Shown: positions 38,505 through 50,574 of the stretch, piece by piece | Layout: each line of letters opens with the position of its first letter | Position numbering within the stretch: position 1 is the first letter of the stretch | Assembly: GCA_026419785.1 (NCBI GenBank) | Contig: JAODTK010005143.1 | Coordinates: forward strand, 1-64,000 | Direction of reading: 5' to 3' | DNA length: 64,000 nt | DNA from: Sclerodactyla briareus | Lineage: Eukaryota; Echinodermata; Holothuroidea; Dendrochirotida; Sclerodactylidae | Made by a program: the position numbers and the translations under genes | Notes under the pieces: model-generated | Told to the model about the DNA's origin: nothing | The model's input: the letters and a program-made list of their open reading frames with translations, nothing else | The model's database searches: none

Positions 38505-38620
38505 TCATCGCCGTAAACGTGGGGGGCATTTTGATATGTGTCCCCCACCCACGAAATGTGGAGGGGGGGGGGGACGTGTCCCCCTTGTCCCCCCCCCCGC
38601 CCCCCAGGAATGACGCCGCA
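38505..38620. repeat. G/C-run dispersed element
   Basis: CGTGGGGGGCA...TGTCCCCCACCC, AATGTGGAGGGG... and a long C-run ending in CCAGGAATGACGCC. A related arrangement is at 43450-43620 (AATGTGGGGGG...GGGGCACGTCTCCCC...CTTCAGGATTGATGCC). The G-runs could pair with the C-runs or form quadruplexes. Confidence 0.6.
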
Positions 38621-39716
38621 TGCTCGACCCTAGGCCAGGTGATGTATCCGCGACCCTTCAAAAGAATGTGGAGCTATACTCACGATGCCAGGTATATTGT
38701 AGTCACCGTACACTTCTAACAATATGTACTAACATAACTTCTGCTGTTTTCATTCATCCAGTATATTTAGGAACTCAGGACCTCAGAGAGAATTTTTTTT
38801 TTCAGGGCCATTTCGAGTGTGAAAAGGAGACATTCTGCTATGCACAATGTGCCCCGTGACGGTACGAGAGTAACCATGTCTTTTTACCGTGACAAAAGGG
38901 CAACAAATTCATCCACTACTGTGTTAAGTTAAAAGGCGACATTGGCATCCGTTACTCTACTTCTTACTCACTCTCCGGTGACGGAGAAATAAAACAAATA
39001 ACCCAACGAGGGGACATGCAGATCGCCTAATTTTGGTTATGGTTTTTTGACAATGTCCTCGTTTCATCTGTGCAGTTTGAAGATGATCTGTTGCAATGCC
39101 CATTTGTATTTTAAGTCCTAAACAAAAACCAAGACAACAATGTATCGGTAAACGATAACTAACTGACGTAAACGATAACGATGAAATAGGGGTCGTCACA
39201 CTATGGCGATTGAAAGCCGAGTTTACATCCGTCTCGGTGCTGAATAGGCTGAAAAGCACTTTCCTGATTAGATGACAAAAATATCTCATTCATTCTATTG
39301 GATAGTTTATTCTGTCACGGAACGGTCTCAATTCATCGTTACTGTAATTATCGTACATGTGTGACTGGGACTATTGGGTTTGTGATGCTTTTAGTCGACT
39401 GTAGTTGGGGGATATTCGGTCATTAACCATCAATTAAAGGGACCTGATTGGCTAACGATCAGTTACACCATTACATACATCTAACAGAGCTAACAGTCCC
39501 AGAGACTGATAGTTGGCCACCCTCAATCTTGCACCGAGTTTTGTGCTACAAAATTACTTTCTTCCTTGACAACACAGCTGAGTACTGAACACGTGATACT
39601 TTTGCGTTCCATCGCCGTGCAAAATTATCTATCACGAACAGTCGACAAAGCCGCACCCGTTTTGTTTGGCGATGTATTTTTTTGTTATCGCTACAAAAGC
39701 GTTCCCGCGCATTTAC
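38621..39716. other. Putative intron of the receptor gene, otherwise unassigned
   Basis: This lies downstream, in minus-strand sense, of the receptor exon's donor. No following exon (helices TM4-TM7; W4.50, CWxP or NPxxY motifs) could be found here on the minus strand. Confidence 0.3.
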
Positions 39717-40095
39717 CTGTCGATAGCTATTGCAGAAAGATGGTATATGGAGGATCCGCGGACGACGAAGGCCGGCAGAAAGAAGTTGAACCTCGGCGTC
39801 TCGTAGCTAGGTAACAGGGTGATGACGCGACGGGGGGTCAGGTTCATCGGTAGGGCGAGAGGCCCGTCAGGAATCGTCACCGCCAGGACTGACGAGGAAA
39901 GTAGGTGGCGACCTTGTTCCGCAGGAAGACTATGTCCTTCACGAAGGCTGCGATCACCAAGAAGTTGCCGCGATGGTCCCGATGAACACGGGGGATTACA
40001 CGAGGATGTACGAAGCCGTTGGACGAGGGGACTGAACGCGAGAGTGACGGTGGTTGGGTACCCTTGTCCCGTTAAATCTGCTCCTGATAATTCAA
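39717..40095 (-). CDS. Class A (rhodopsin-like) GPCR exon, TM1-TM3; frame broken by indels
   Basis: On the minus strand, split over three frames, the order matches a class A receptor: an N-terminal stretch with an N-G-T sequon, then TASYILV and SPVFIGTI, then GNFLVIAAFVKD (39934-39969; G-N1.50 end of TM1), the first intracellular loop RNKVATYF, then LAV and LALPMNL of TM2, and finally SSIYHLSAIAIDR of TM3. The last codon is cut after AG by GTAAAT (39716-39711), so the exon ends inside the Arg of the DRY motif, a recurrent intron position in this family. A TAA at 39995-39997 and about five 1-base indels interrupt the frame. The expected Cys3.25 and the aminergic Asp3.32 are not visible. The ligand class cannot be stated; an adenosine- or amine-like receptor is possible. 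Whether this is a pseudogene or sequencing error is open. Confidence 0.78.
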
Positions 40096-41129
40096 TTCCG
40101 ACCATGGATGGGGAGCGTCGCCTGTATAGGAGAGTTGAAATGTCTTGCTAGGACTCGGTTGTCATCTATCGATCGATGAGGATTTGGGCATTCAGTTAGC
40201 GTGGCCCCACGGCTCCGCACGATAGTATGGTAGGGAAGGGGGGTGAGAATGGAGGACATTTCAAGCGGAACAAAGGTTAAACATTGTAGGCCATAGGTTC
40301 CAATAGGTTCATTGTTAATACTTGTGAACAAAGAACAAACTGAGGTTATAAAACTGGCTATAGGGGTCTATAGGCAATATGTGGGGAACGCCGAAACTAT
40401 GACTCAGGTCGACCCCTATTTCATACGAGGATCCTATATGTGGAGTTATTGACTCCAATGTAAGTTAGTCCTTATGCAGATAAATCAGCGAGAGTTCATT
40501 GCGCACTATTGTGTGCGTACAGTTTGAAGAGACTTTATTGTGCTGAATATCCCAGATACTCCGCAAAGAGTTCTCTCTCTTCATCTTACAAACAGAGTAA
40601 CGAGGAAACACATGCACCATATTATATTATATTATCAAATTGTTTTTATTGAAACTTATCGAAACCAAAAGTAAGATTTAAACCGATTAGTTTAAGGAAG
40701 TGGTATAATTCTGACGAAACCCGAGAATGAGAAATAATATGGTGCTTGTTTAACGAACCGGAGGGAAACGGTTGTAATGCAACTTCTCGAAAAAAAAAAC
40801 ATGGACAGGCTAGGTTAGAATTGAAATGGATTGTTTACGGTGTTTATCAGTGCCAGCTATACATAGGAATGACCTTCACTACGCTTACTCGCCCAAGTCC
40901 ATTATGGATTCTACTAGACCACAAGGGTGTTGAGGACAGTACGCAAAATGCGGGCAAATTACATTTGATACTTGGGAATATTATCATACTTTTTTTCCGC
41001 GATCGATTGCTACTAGATGTGGTTAGGCGGAGACAATTTATGATGCCCCCCAAGTATTCCTGACGTAGGGTTGGTGCGAGAAAGGAATAATGGAACACGA
41101 GTCATGTGGAGTAGCAGAAAATCCTAAAC
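40096..41129. other. Unassigned; upstream of receptor exon
   Basis: The minus strand is open at 40092-40331 and could hold the receptor's extracellular N-terminus, but no signal or motif confirms this. A short ATTAT run lies at 40619-40636. The rest is unassigned. Confidence 0.35.
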
Positions 41130-43410
41130 CAATTCGCTTGCACTCAGGGATCCTACTAGCAGGTTCTCAGCAACGATCGAAAGTATTAATTGAAGACAGA
41201 AAACAGTTTGAAAACGGGCTATCTAAAACGCCATATTAACTGCTTGTGATTGAATTAAGGGTTGGGGCCGTTTTGAACAGTTATAATTTTTCCACAATTA
41301 CTTGTGTCGACAACCACTGTAGAATTGTTCGCTACTTGCATGTACACATGAGCCAATTTTGGGTGGTGTGGGTCGGACAGAAGGAGGACGTCAGTAATCC
41401 GTGGAAACGCTTCTTAGCTTGTTTGACCTCTAACCCCCCCCCCATGTTTCCAAGGCAAGAATTATCGGAAATTCTTTTATTAAACCTTGATTCAAAAACC
41501 CTCGTATGGCTAGTAACACCCGGTGACTTTCACGGAGCCACTCTATTCAACATCAAGGCATAAAACCTAATTGTTAATATCCTGTCACCCACTCATCTTC
41601 AATGAAAAGATTTTGTTACTATTATTGGCCAATTTGACAATTATTCTGAACACAGTATATGTGTATGGTCACTCCTCACAGTTAACATCCATACCGTACA
41701 TAACACGACCGTTTGCAGAGATCTAAATGGATAAATCCCATGCAATGAAAAACAATTTCTTATTACGCATGATGTCTTAGTTGCTTATGATCTCACGCGA
41801 GAGCTAGGCAATATAATGAAGCGAATTCACTTTGAGATCTGATTCTCACTTGAAAGAAATATGTTACGAATATTATATGTGAAGACCTACTCCAGCACCT
41901 ATTCCTAGTACGTTGTGAAAAAAAATCAATTGGTACGGGGTGTACCGTGGGGAAAGCTGCAAACCAATATTTGTTTTAAAGACGACTGAAATAATGAAGA
42001 GTGTAAATATACCTCGATTGGATTTGTCAGGACGACAAGCGCTCTACATCAATAGCACTTGGTCTCATTACTGCTGTTAATCGATTATTAAATTGTAGGT
42101 TGTATAACCTTTTGATAGCAGCGCAATCCGGATTCACGATAAGGTTGATGTAAGAAAATGAGGCCTTTCTATAGGTAAATACGCGAACGAAACTTTCATT
42201 CCACTTTTTGAGGGTCGGGCGGGAAAGTCTATATAAGTCTTGGATGTCACGTCTTCCGTCCCAGCAATGAAGATGAGTCTGCGACGGGCAAGTAAATGGA
42301 TTAAAGAAGTGTATCCTCATAATTCTTACGGAAATGAACTTCCAACTATAAAGTTTGTCTTTTCCATGAATCCTGATGAAAGTGTGGGTCCCGCCCGATA
42401 AAACTCGGTTTCTATTTACAATGTTGCTTGCTGGAGATATGCTCCGGAAAATCAAAATGCGAGGAAGAATGTCATTTGAAAAGGTAATAATTATCTGGAC
42501 GTGTAACCATCTGCGGAATAGATCTGAATTATAATCGCTCTATTACTGGCAGGATTATCAACAACGCTCGACCGTATCAATTGATGACGGCAACAGTTAA
42601 AAAACGGGCGCGATTTTTTTTAAATGCCATTTAATAAGTGCTTTGTGATGAATTAGAGTTGGTTCCTGGTTGAAAGTTATCATTGCCACACTTGTGTCGA
42701 CCAAAAGGCCTCTGCCTGATGTGCATTGTCGGTTACTTGGGTACACATTGCTGCCAATTTAATGTAGCGCGGGACAGACGATCAGTCAGTGCTCCAGGGG
42801 AACGCTTTTTATCGTTTTGCTCTAAACCTGTTTTAAAGAACAATACTCACCAAACTCTGTTATTAAACCTCGAACGAAACCCTCGTATAGGCATAGTAAC
42901 AACCCCGCGACTCCATGGAACCATTTTCTATCAAGGCATAAAGTAATTGCTACATATTCTGTCACCCCTTCATCTTCAAATGAAAGATTGTTGTTACTAT
43001 TATATGCCACTTTGAAACTTTTTAGGAATACAGTATATGTATGTTGATCACTCCTCTTAGGTGCCATTAGTACATCACACGATCGTTGCAGAACATAGTA
43101 TCAATGAGGTGACGCGGAATTCCGAGAATATGAGTTCGGTTCATGTAATGGAGGATCAAATGAGAAGCAATGAATGTCAATTGAAAAAATGTAATAATTA
43201 TTTGTCGTTACCATCTGAGGAAGATCTTAAATTATAATCACTATCATACAGCAAGAATTCTCAAAGCGATCGAAAAGTATAAATTTGACGACAGAAAGAG
43301 AAACAGTTAAACGGGCTTCTAAACGCAACTAAGTGCTGGGATTGAATGAAGGGCCTGTTCCTTATTGAACAGTTATCATTTTTTCCACAACTTGTGTCGA
43401 CTATAGAAAG
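41130..43410. repeat. Composite duplicated element, left part
   Basis: Blocks recur in this order with sizes of 150-370 bp. Block a (41150-41320, 42545-42705, 43255-43405) contains CAACGATCGAAA, AACAGTT, GGGCT and ACTTGTGTCGAC. Block b (41450-41725, 42840-43100) contains TTATTAAACCT, CTCGTAT, CATCAAGGCATAAA and ACAGTATATGT. Block c is at 43090-43240 with a part at 42455-42540. Block d (41780-42005) and block e (42090-42455) recur at 45690-45920 and 46490-46870. Identity is about 75-85 percent by eye. No transposase or reverse transcriptase is visible in the blocks themselves; the element is unidentified. Confidence 0.82.
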
Positions 43411-43439
43411 TAAAATGGGCCTCCGCCCACAGGCGTCAA

Positions 43440-43620
43440 TACATCTTCAGAATGTGGGGGGGACAGACCCAACGTGGGGGGGACATGAACATCGCCGCCA
43501 AAAAAAAAATCAATTACTATGTGATGAAAAAACGAAAATCAATGGGGAGCATCCTCAAATGTGGGGGGCACGTCTCCCCGTTCCCTCCCCCTCCCCTTCA
43601 GGATTGATGCCCATGCGTCA
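43440..43620. repeat. G/C-run dispersed element, second copy
   Basis: Shares GTGGGGGGCAC...CCCC and the closing AGGATTGATGCC with 38505-38620. It sits between block a of the composite repeat and the LINE 3' end. Confidence 0.55.
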
Positions 43621-43639
43621 ATCCTCCGCCTGATGGAAT

Positions 43640-45470
43640 TGCCGGTAGGCCATACGAAGAACAGGAAGGAATACTTGATCAAAAAGCTCAAGTTCCAATT
43701 CCAAAGGCAACTGTAAGTTATAAGCTTTAGAAAGCGACGTGAAAGGGCAGCTCTAGCCTGGTGAACCTGTTTATCTATTATTGAGTTAAACATAACACCA
43801 AGATAAGAGTAACCTTCAACAAATTCAAAATTCAGGGCCCCCAGCACGGGAAAACGTTGGAACACTCCTTATTTTACCCCTAGAAAATACCACAACTTTT
43901 GTTTAATCAACATTGACAGTAAGATGCCAAGTATTACAGTAACAATATACAACATTCAATGCAGTTTGGAGATCAAACGCATTCTTCGCAAAGACTATGG
44001 TGTCATCAGCATACAACAAACAAAATAGATTCGCAATAAAACTCTACATCGTCATTACTCAGAAAGGTTTTTATATCATCAAGCCATATTTGACAGACCT
44101 CCATAGTATCTACTTGTAAAGTACTCAAAGTCATTCAAAAAACAACGCAATAATATTCGGCGACAATCTCACTTGCCGAACGCCAACATTACACGGGAAA
44201 AATCAGGACTGCGCTGATTGACTCGGACACAAGTTTGTTTTTGACATTGTCATAGAGGACACCTTAATCACTCTCAGGGAACTTACCATTAATCTTGTTA
44301 GAAAAAGGATGAGCTTTGACATAAGCAAGACTCGATTTATAGAATCGAGGCAGGTCTTCGTAAATCTATAAAAGCACAAATAAACACGCTTACGTTTGTC
44401 TGTAGATACTTCATTAATGGGTTAACACAAAAAAGGTGAGTCCAGCGTAGAATGTCCATTTCTAAACCCCGACCTGCTCATCCCCCCGAGAAATCCCGTA
44501 GAAACAACATCGAAATAATTATTTAAAACAGAATTGCTGTAAACAATTTGCCTAAACAACTACCAGCGGTAATTTCCCCCGATAGTCCCCGTTCACCAAC
44601 AACATCCCGCGAAGAGCCCTTACCCTTACAGATTGGCAGAATAACACCCTTTATCCAATCCTCAGTGACGGCATCAGTGGACAAAACGACATTGAAGAGT
44701 GTAACCAGCAAAGGTAACACAGTAGGTGGGCAGTATTTCAGAAACTCATTAACAATGAGGTCTTTACCTGCATCCTTATTATTCTTTTAATATTATTACT
44801 TTCACGGTACCTCTCAACAGGTCATAGCCTATTCAAATCGACATTATAGCTAGAAGGACTCAGTTCACGGTCACAGGTGGCTGGGCCACCAACTAATGCA
44901 TTCAAATCCTTAAGGTGATCTTAAAAACATGAATAGGTATTGTAATCCCTGATAAGATCTTTAACCAGCCTTGTTACTAATATCCCAATATCCACGTGTC
45001 ACTTCCCAATACCCAAAGAGCTTTATGTAAAATACGAAAGTAATTCTTTAGCTTGTTTTATCGTCTTATCGTCAGTGGTCTTATTAATTTTTTGAAGCTA
45101 TATTGATGTTTATAACCATGACAATTTTGTCCCTCGAGTAAATCTTCTTCCTTTTGAAATATTCAACTCTTGCTAAATTGCAATAATTGTTAAACCACTT
45201 GATATGACTGCGACAAATTTCTGTTTCCCATCAACTGTGCAACACTTTAGAATACCAAGAGTTTCTGCTGCATTCAAAAAAAGAGTATTGATATCTGACA
45301 CACTCGCAATCAACCAATTTTGTGCAACTGAGTTAATTGGAATAGCACCATCTCTCTGTTAAAAAAGTTTAAAAAAGAAAAATTCTCCTCACCGAAGGAC
45401 CTTCTGAAAGCCTCAATTACTTCATTTGACCATGAGGGTGCTTAATAAAACTAGCACGCTGCTGGATATA
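43640..45470 (-). mobile_element. 5'-truncated LINE (non-LTR retrotransposon), reverse transcriptase region
   Basis: Read on the minus strand across several frames, the order is that of a LINE ORF2 after its endonuclease: a linker with NWFNNYCNLARVEYFKRKK (about 45200), the RT start DAGKDLIVNEFLKYCPP (about 44775), EDWIKGVILPICKGKG (about 44650), CLGKLFTAIL (about 44540), SGFRNGHSTLD (44440-44472), a motif-A-like segment (about 44350), FPCNVGVRQ (44169-44195), the catalytic YADDTIVFAKN (Tyr-Ala-Asp-Asp at 44002-44013), and GYSYLGVMFNS (43781-43814). Stops and indels break it repeatedly. No endonuclease domain is left. The clade (CR1/jockey-like or RTE-like) is not resolved. It is inserted within the composite repeat. 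Confidence 0.93.
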
Positions 45471-45479
45471 CGCATAGAC

Positions 45480-46900
45480 ACAGAATTGACTCAGTTGCAG
45501 AGCATAGTAACAATGAGGTAGACGGATTCCGAGAATTTGAGTCGGTTCATAGCTGTAATGAGAGGAGCAATGAATGTCATTTGAAAAAGTAATAATTACC
45601 TGATGTTACCATCCTGGCTGAAGATCTAAATTGTAATCACCAGCGATGAAACACCATTCCTCAATACGGATGATTACGTCTTTGTGCTTATGATCTCAAC
45701 GAAGAGCTATAGGCAATAATAATGAAGCGAATTCACGTTGAGATCTGATCTCACTTGAAAAAAATATTGTTACGAATATGAAGACCTACTCCACCACCCA
45801 CTCCGAGTACTGCGAAAATTGTAATGTGGCAAAAAAAAAAACATTTCTATATGGGTACGGGTTGTAACCAGTTAGGAAACTGCAACAATTGATGTTTCAA
45901 GGACTTGAAATAATACGTGGAACATACTCGGTGCTTTGTCCGGAGACAGCGGCTGTTGAATCGGCCAATGCTAGAATCCTGTTTAGTAAGGTCGCCACAT
46001 TTATTTTAGCACAGTTGTATAGTATCGCGGTATATACAAAGAGTCTCCTACATCCAATAGTACTTGGTCGTCATCACTGTTAAGTATCGAATTATTCGAT
46101 GTGTTTCTCCCATACTGATAAGACCGTGAATACCTGTCATCCCGACACTTCTTAAATGCTGTCAAGTAGATAGCAATACCAGTACTTCCTATACCAAGAA
46201 ACCCAGGATGAGAGGAAACCCCTTGTTGACGGTATTGTTTTTCCGCTTCAGAAATGCGTCACCAAATATTCTTGATTGAACAATACCGGTACCACCGTAA
46301 TGCAGGCTGGTAGCTAGGGAATGCCTAACACTCACGATGCTAAAAGATGTTGATTCACTAGCAATGACATGGCGATCTTAACCAGGCTGTTATGGTATGT
46401 TGACAATGATCCACAATATCCGTACTGTTTCACGTCACATCCATGTAGTATAATCAACACACTTCGGCGCGAAACGCCCTTGGTTAGACCTGTAGGTTGT
46501 AGGCATCTGTGATTGCAGCGAACTTCCAGGTTTTCAGGTTTTCACGAGTAAGGTTGATGTTAGACTTGAGGCCTCTTCTCTAGGGACATACGCGAACGAA
46601 AGTTCATTCCACCTTTTTGATGGGTCGGTGCCGGGAAAATCCTATACAGTACAGGCCTTGTGTAATGTCACGTTTCCGTCCTGAAATGAAGACGCGTCTG
46701 CGACGGGCAAGTAAATTGGGATGAAAAAGTGTAAGTGCCTCCTAATTCCCTTACGAAAATTACCCTCCAACTATGAAGTTGTGTTTTTCAATGAGTCCAT
46801 GAAATTGTGGGTCCCCGCCCGTTATAATCGGTTTCTGTTTCACGACTGTTGTAAGAGATAATGCCTCCTGGAGCGTTGAACGAATATTTCAACTACATAC
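45480..46900. repeat. Composite duplicated element, right part
   Basis: Blocks c (45497-45650), d (45690-45920) and e (46490-46870) match the left part in the same orientation. Between d and e, 45930-46480 has no counterpart at 42005-42090 and includes CACTTGGTC..ATCACTGTTAA, which matches the start of the left block e region (42048-42076), so an insertion of about 400 bp separates them. Confidence 0.8.
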
Positions 46901-49059
46901 CTACTTGCTCGTTGAACCCGCTATGCAATAGGCAATACGCTCACGATGATGTACAAATATGCGGTCAACATCTTGTCCTTGTCCCTGGCATGAACTAATC
47001 GTCGACGATAAATACTCATCGTATAATACATTGTCATAACCGGGAACTGACAATATTTGTAAAGATATCGTTATCAATTTCACAAACTGATTTAGAAAGA
47101 AGAAGTTCCCGCTCAGAACGCTGGTGGTTAATGGAAGTCCATCAAAATTATAGGCTCGAGTATCAATATCGGCCCAATCAGTGATTTATGGAACCACTAT
47201 TTATCCTGAACTAGGGAATTCTTCCATGTAGTGATAATGAGCCAAAGTTATTCAACCGTGGGAATAATGACGGCCCAGCCGTCGTGATTTTACTGGGTAT
47301 CCTACTCCCGCTCGGGTCGCGAGAAGACCTGAATACCTCCTCCCAATCACGCCCTTGGTTTAAGAAGCAGAGTCACCCCAAATGACATCACAATGTGATG
47401 ACAACTTATGATGTGAGAACTATGTTCTGACGTCCGATGCGTCTGGTGCATATGATCGCTCAACGCTCTTAACTCAAAGTCCTTTATAGACAGACAGACT
47501 TGGAAGTCAGTGGCAGATGTCGCTGTACTGAAAAAAGTGCCACAGTTGAGTTCGCCATATGGCTGTGTTATTCTCCGAAACTTGAATAAGTTTGCCACCC
47601 CGATGGAAATTGAATGTTACAATGAATCAACTGTTAAAGGTCAGGCATTGTGCATATCTTTCAAACAATTCCGATTTCTGTTTTTTCCGTTGATGAGCAC
47701 GAACCATCTAACTGATTTATTATGTCACTGCAAATTATATATTATTGATTGATATACATGCTTTATGTTTCTCACCATGATCTATTTTTTCTTCTTCATA
47801 ATTTGTATTAGTAGTCCTAATCATGCTTATGAACAAATTGTAATAGTTTTATTTTCATTCCATTTTATTCAAAGTTCCAAGATAACATATGACGCTGGTT
47901 GAGCAAGCCATTCTATACCAATTCATCGGGTGATTCATACCCTTTACATTGCTTTTTTTTTTGCAGTTCTCTCACATTTTCGGATTGTAGATAATCTGGC
48001 GGCAGTCAAGGAATCATTTGGTCTTGGGGGCCGCTTTCCGGCCTTTATATTTATTTGAGTGAGGTCCTGTGAATTATTTGAATTTCAACTAATACACTGT
48101 AGGCCCAAAGATGGCTCTGATATATTTTTTTTGCATAACAAATGGAGTAGGGAACTAGCTTAAGATGACCCCCACCACCTATTCGTGTTTCAGGCATGGG
48201 GCCCATCGTTTGGAATTTGACTTCCGGAAGCAATATACTTCACCACCTTTCTACTACCTGTCCGCCCGGGCCGTCTGCGCGGCCCCCTGTATTCCCCGGC
48301 TGGTTTGTCATATCCTATGTTGCAACATTTTTTGAGGAACAATAACTGCATACCTGCGGGTTTGGTCTCTGGTATCCTTGGATTGATAGACCTTATCGCC
48401 CAATAGCCGAAGGTTCTTTTCACAAGAAAAAAAAATTGTTTTCAAGGGTAGTTCAGTTTGAAATTATTCCACCATGAACGGTGGAGTCACTGTTACTTCA
48501 TGACAATAGAAATAACGAACACTTCATGTATGATTACAGATTTAGGCAGTTAGTTTCACGAAAACATTACACATGAAAGGTCTCCCGCATCCCCTGAACT
48601 ATACACTTGTGTAGTTTATCATTTATTGTCGAAGTCGGCATTTTGAACTTGGAAAATGGTGGCGCTATTGCAGTGGTGCATTTTTTATTCCTGCCGAAAG
48701 GCAAGAGGAAATCTATGCAGATCATGTCTGTGGTAAGTATTGTGTGCGTGTGGGTGTGTGTGCATGTGTATGTGTGTGAGATGTGCTCGTGTTGCGCGCG
48801 CGCGAGCGTGTTGTGGGTGTGTGTGTTTCATTTTTACCCTGTACCGATTGGCGTGTTCCGACCGAAATGATTGTATCAGCCGTCCGCTATCCAAGAAAAT
48901 GAGGAACCAAGAAAACAATGGCTTAGTGATTCATCAGTGGATCATTTCTGATAACCTCGTCTAGTTGTACACAAGGACAAATGGAAAATGGACTAACTCA
49001 ATATATTAGTAACATATCATTTCTAACAGATTTCCCATTTTCCGCAAAGCATGGACAAC
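46901..49059. other. Unassigned, with a TG/CG tract at 48736-48828
   Basis: Minus 47083-46901 is open and bounded by acceptor- and donor-like words, with the peptide PGYDNVLYDEYLSSTISS, unidentified. A GTAAGT donor word at 48734 follows an open plus-strand stretch (VHFLFLPKGKRKSMQIM). The tract at 48736-48828 alternates TG and then CG (GCGCGCGCGCG at 48795). Evidence is too thin to call exons. Confidence 0.35.
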
Positions 49060-50165
49060 CATACTAACAAAACAATAGGGTTCTTCATGTACTATGGACG
49101 AGACACACAAACTGAATTTTAACTCGATCAGATCAAGCATTTGGACTTATCATGTTTACAGGATATTCCAACTTTGACCTCCCAATAATATGGGACTCAA
49201 TGTTCTCATCATGTGGAACACACGTATCAAGTGTGAGCTTCGTCCAGCTCGGTTAGGGTTGGTATCATGTTTACCAGCTAAAGAGTTTGCCAAAATGCAT
49301 AAATTTGCATAAGGATGCGATAAGGAATGACTACCGATCCACCGTATACCAAAACATGGCGCGTTTCTGTTTTCTGACAAGGAAGCTACACAGTGATACC
49401 AAATTTCAAATGGATCAGACCATGTATTAAAGACCCCTCGTATTAACACGGTTTTCAGGACATTGACCTCTGTCACCTCAAAGGACCCTCTAATCTCAGC
49501 CCCGAAACCGGAGGGACAATGAGCTTGATCCATCCACATTCGTGTGAATTATCGTGTTTACGAAGCCGAAATTAAGTAAGTATTCTCACAAAAAGTACCA
49601 CCGGAATTGACCCCTTATCTACACCAAAAAACAGTATATTTTCTCATACTTCCCATGCATAACAAAGCGAGATTCCGGCTGATTCGATCAACGCCGTTCT
49701 CGACTTATCTTATTTACGATGAATTCAGACTTTGACCGCGGGGTCATTCAGATTACCTCTGATCTGACTCTAAAACAATGTACTCATCGAGTCATCATGA
49801 GGAATAGCCATAATAAGTAAGAACTTCTATCATTCTGGTATAGGGTCGAGTCATCGTTTTACCAACTAAAATGGCCAGAATAAAACACTTTCACAACTCT
49901 TAGGTTTTTCCCCCAAATGACTCCGGTCGACACCAAAAAAACATATGCTTCTTGTAACCTCATGAAAAAAGCTACACATCGAATTTCAACTCGATAGGGC
50001 CCAGTATTCTTAACTTATGTTTAGAAGGAATTCAGGCTTTGATCGATGGTGACTCAGATGTTCTTCGACTCGGCCCCTAAACCGATAGGGTCCATGTACT
50101 GAGCATGGGGGACACACATGCCAAGTATGCTTGATCCACAGGGGGGTTGATTATCGGGTTTACAA
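49060..50165. repeat. Tandem block of the AGGTCA-rich dispersed repeat, four copies
   Basis: Four divergent copies start near 49060, 49330, 49580 and 49890, about 270-290 bp apart. Shared order: a Thr/His-codon-like 'AAGCTACACA..GAATTTCAACTCGAT', 'CTTATC.TGTTTAC', 'CAGACTTTGACC', a CCTCTGATCT-type word, 'AACAAT..GTACTCAT', 'CACACATGCCAAGTATG', and 'GTCGAGTTATCGGGTTTAC'. Further copies are at 33069-33290 and 62940-63470. Confidence 0.68.
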
Positions 50166-50574
50166 GCCAGCGGTCCACATTGGCAGGCCCACAAACACCA
50201 CGCACCGCAATCACTCGCGCCATACACGCAAAGACACACATAAATACAGCATGATATGACTCCGTAAATTCCTCGACTTTAGCCAAGGAATAAGCCAAGC
50301 GCAAAGTCGGGACGTGTTCTTGGGGCAGGTGGGGGCGGCAAAATTTCTCGGCCATTACACTGCAGTTCTCATCATTCCGCATTTATGGTACGTTCACATC
50401 AATTGCCCTTTATTGACCTTGACCTTAGAATGACACATTTACACATTGGTCAATATTTCTTAGTACCCAAAACAAGTCATTCTTGCTGTCGCGGTGTTGA
50501 AACAGTGGAAACACACTGCTGCAATTCCCCCAAATGCCTCATGTCATTCCACCATTGGAGGTGCGGGGGATGTT

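Noticed and set aside
42027-42455. 142-codon minus-strand open frame
   Set aside because: It is block e of the composite repeat; the other copy (46490-46870) breaks the same frame several times, and changes show no coding pattern by eye.
48734-48739. GTAAGT donor word after a short open stretch
   Set aside because: The sequence before it has only a weak acceptor and a 20-residue peptide, and a TG tract follows; too little to call an exon.
49246-49262. GGTTAGGGTTGG telomere-like word
   Set aside because: It is a single occurrence within a dispersed repeat copy, not a telomeric array.
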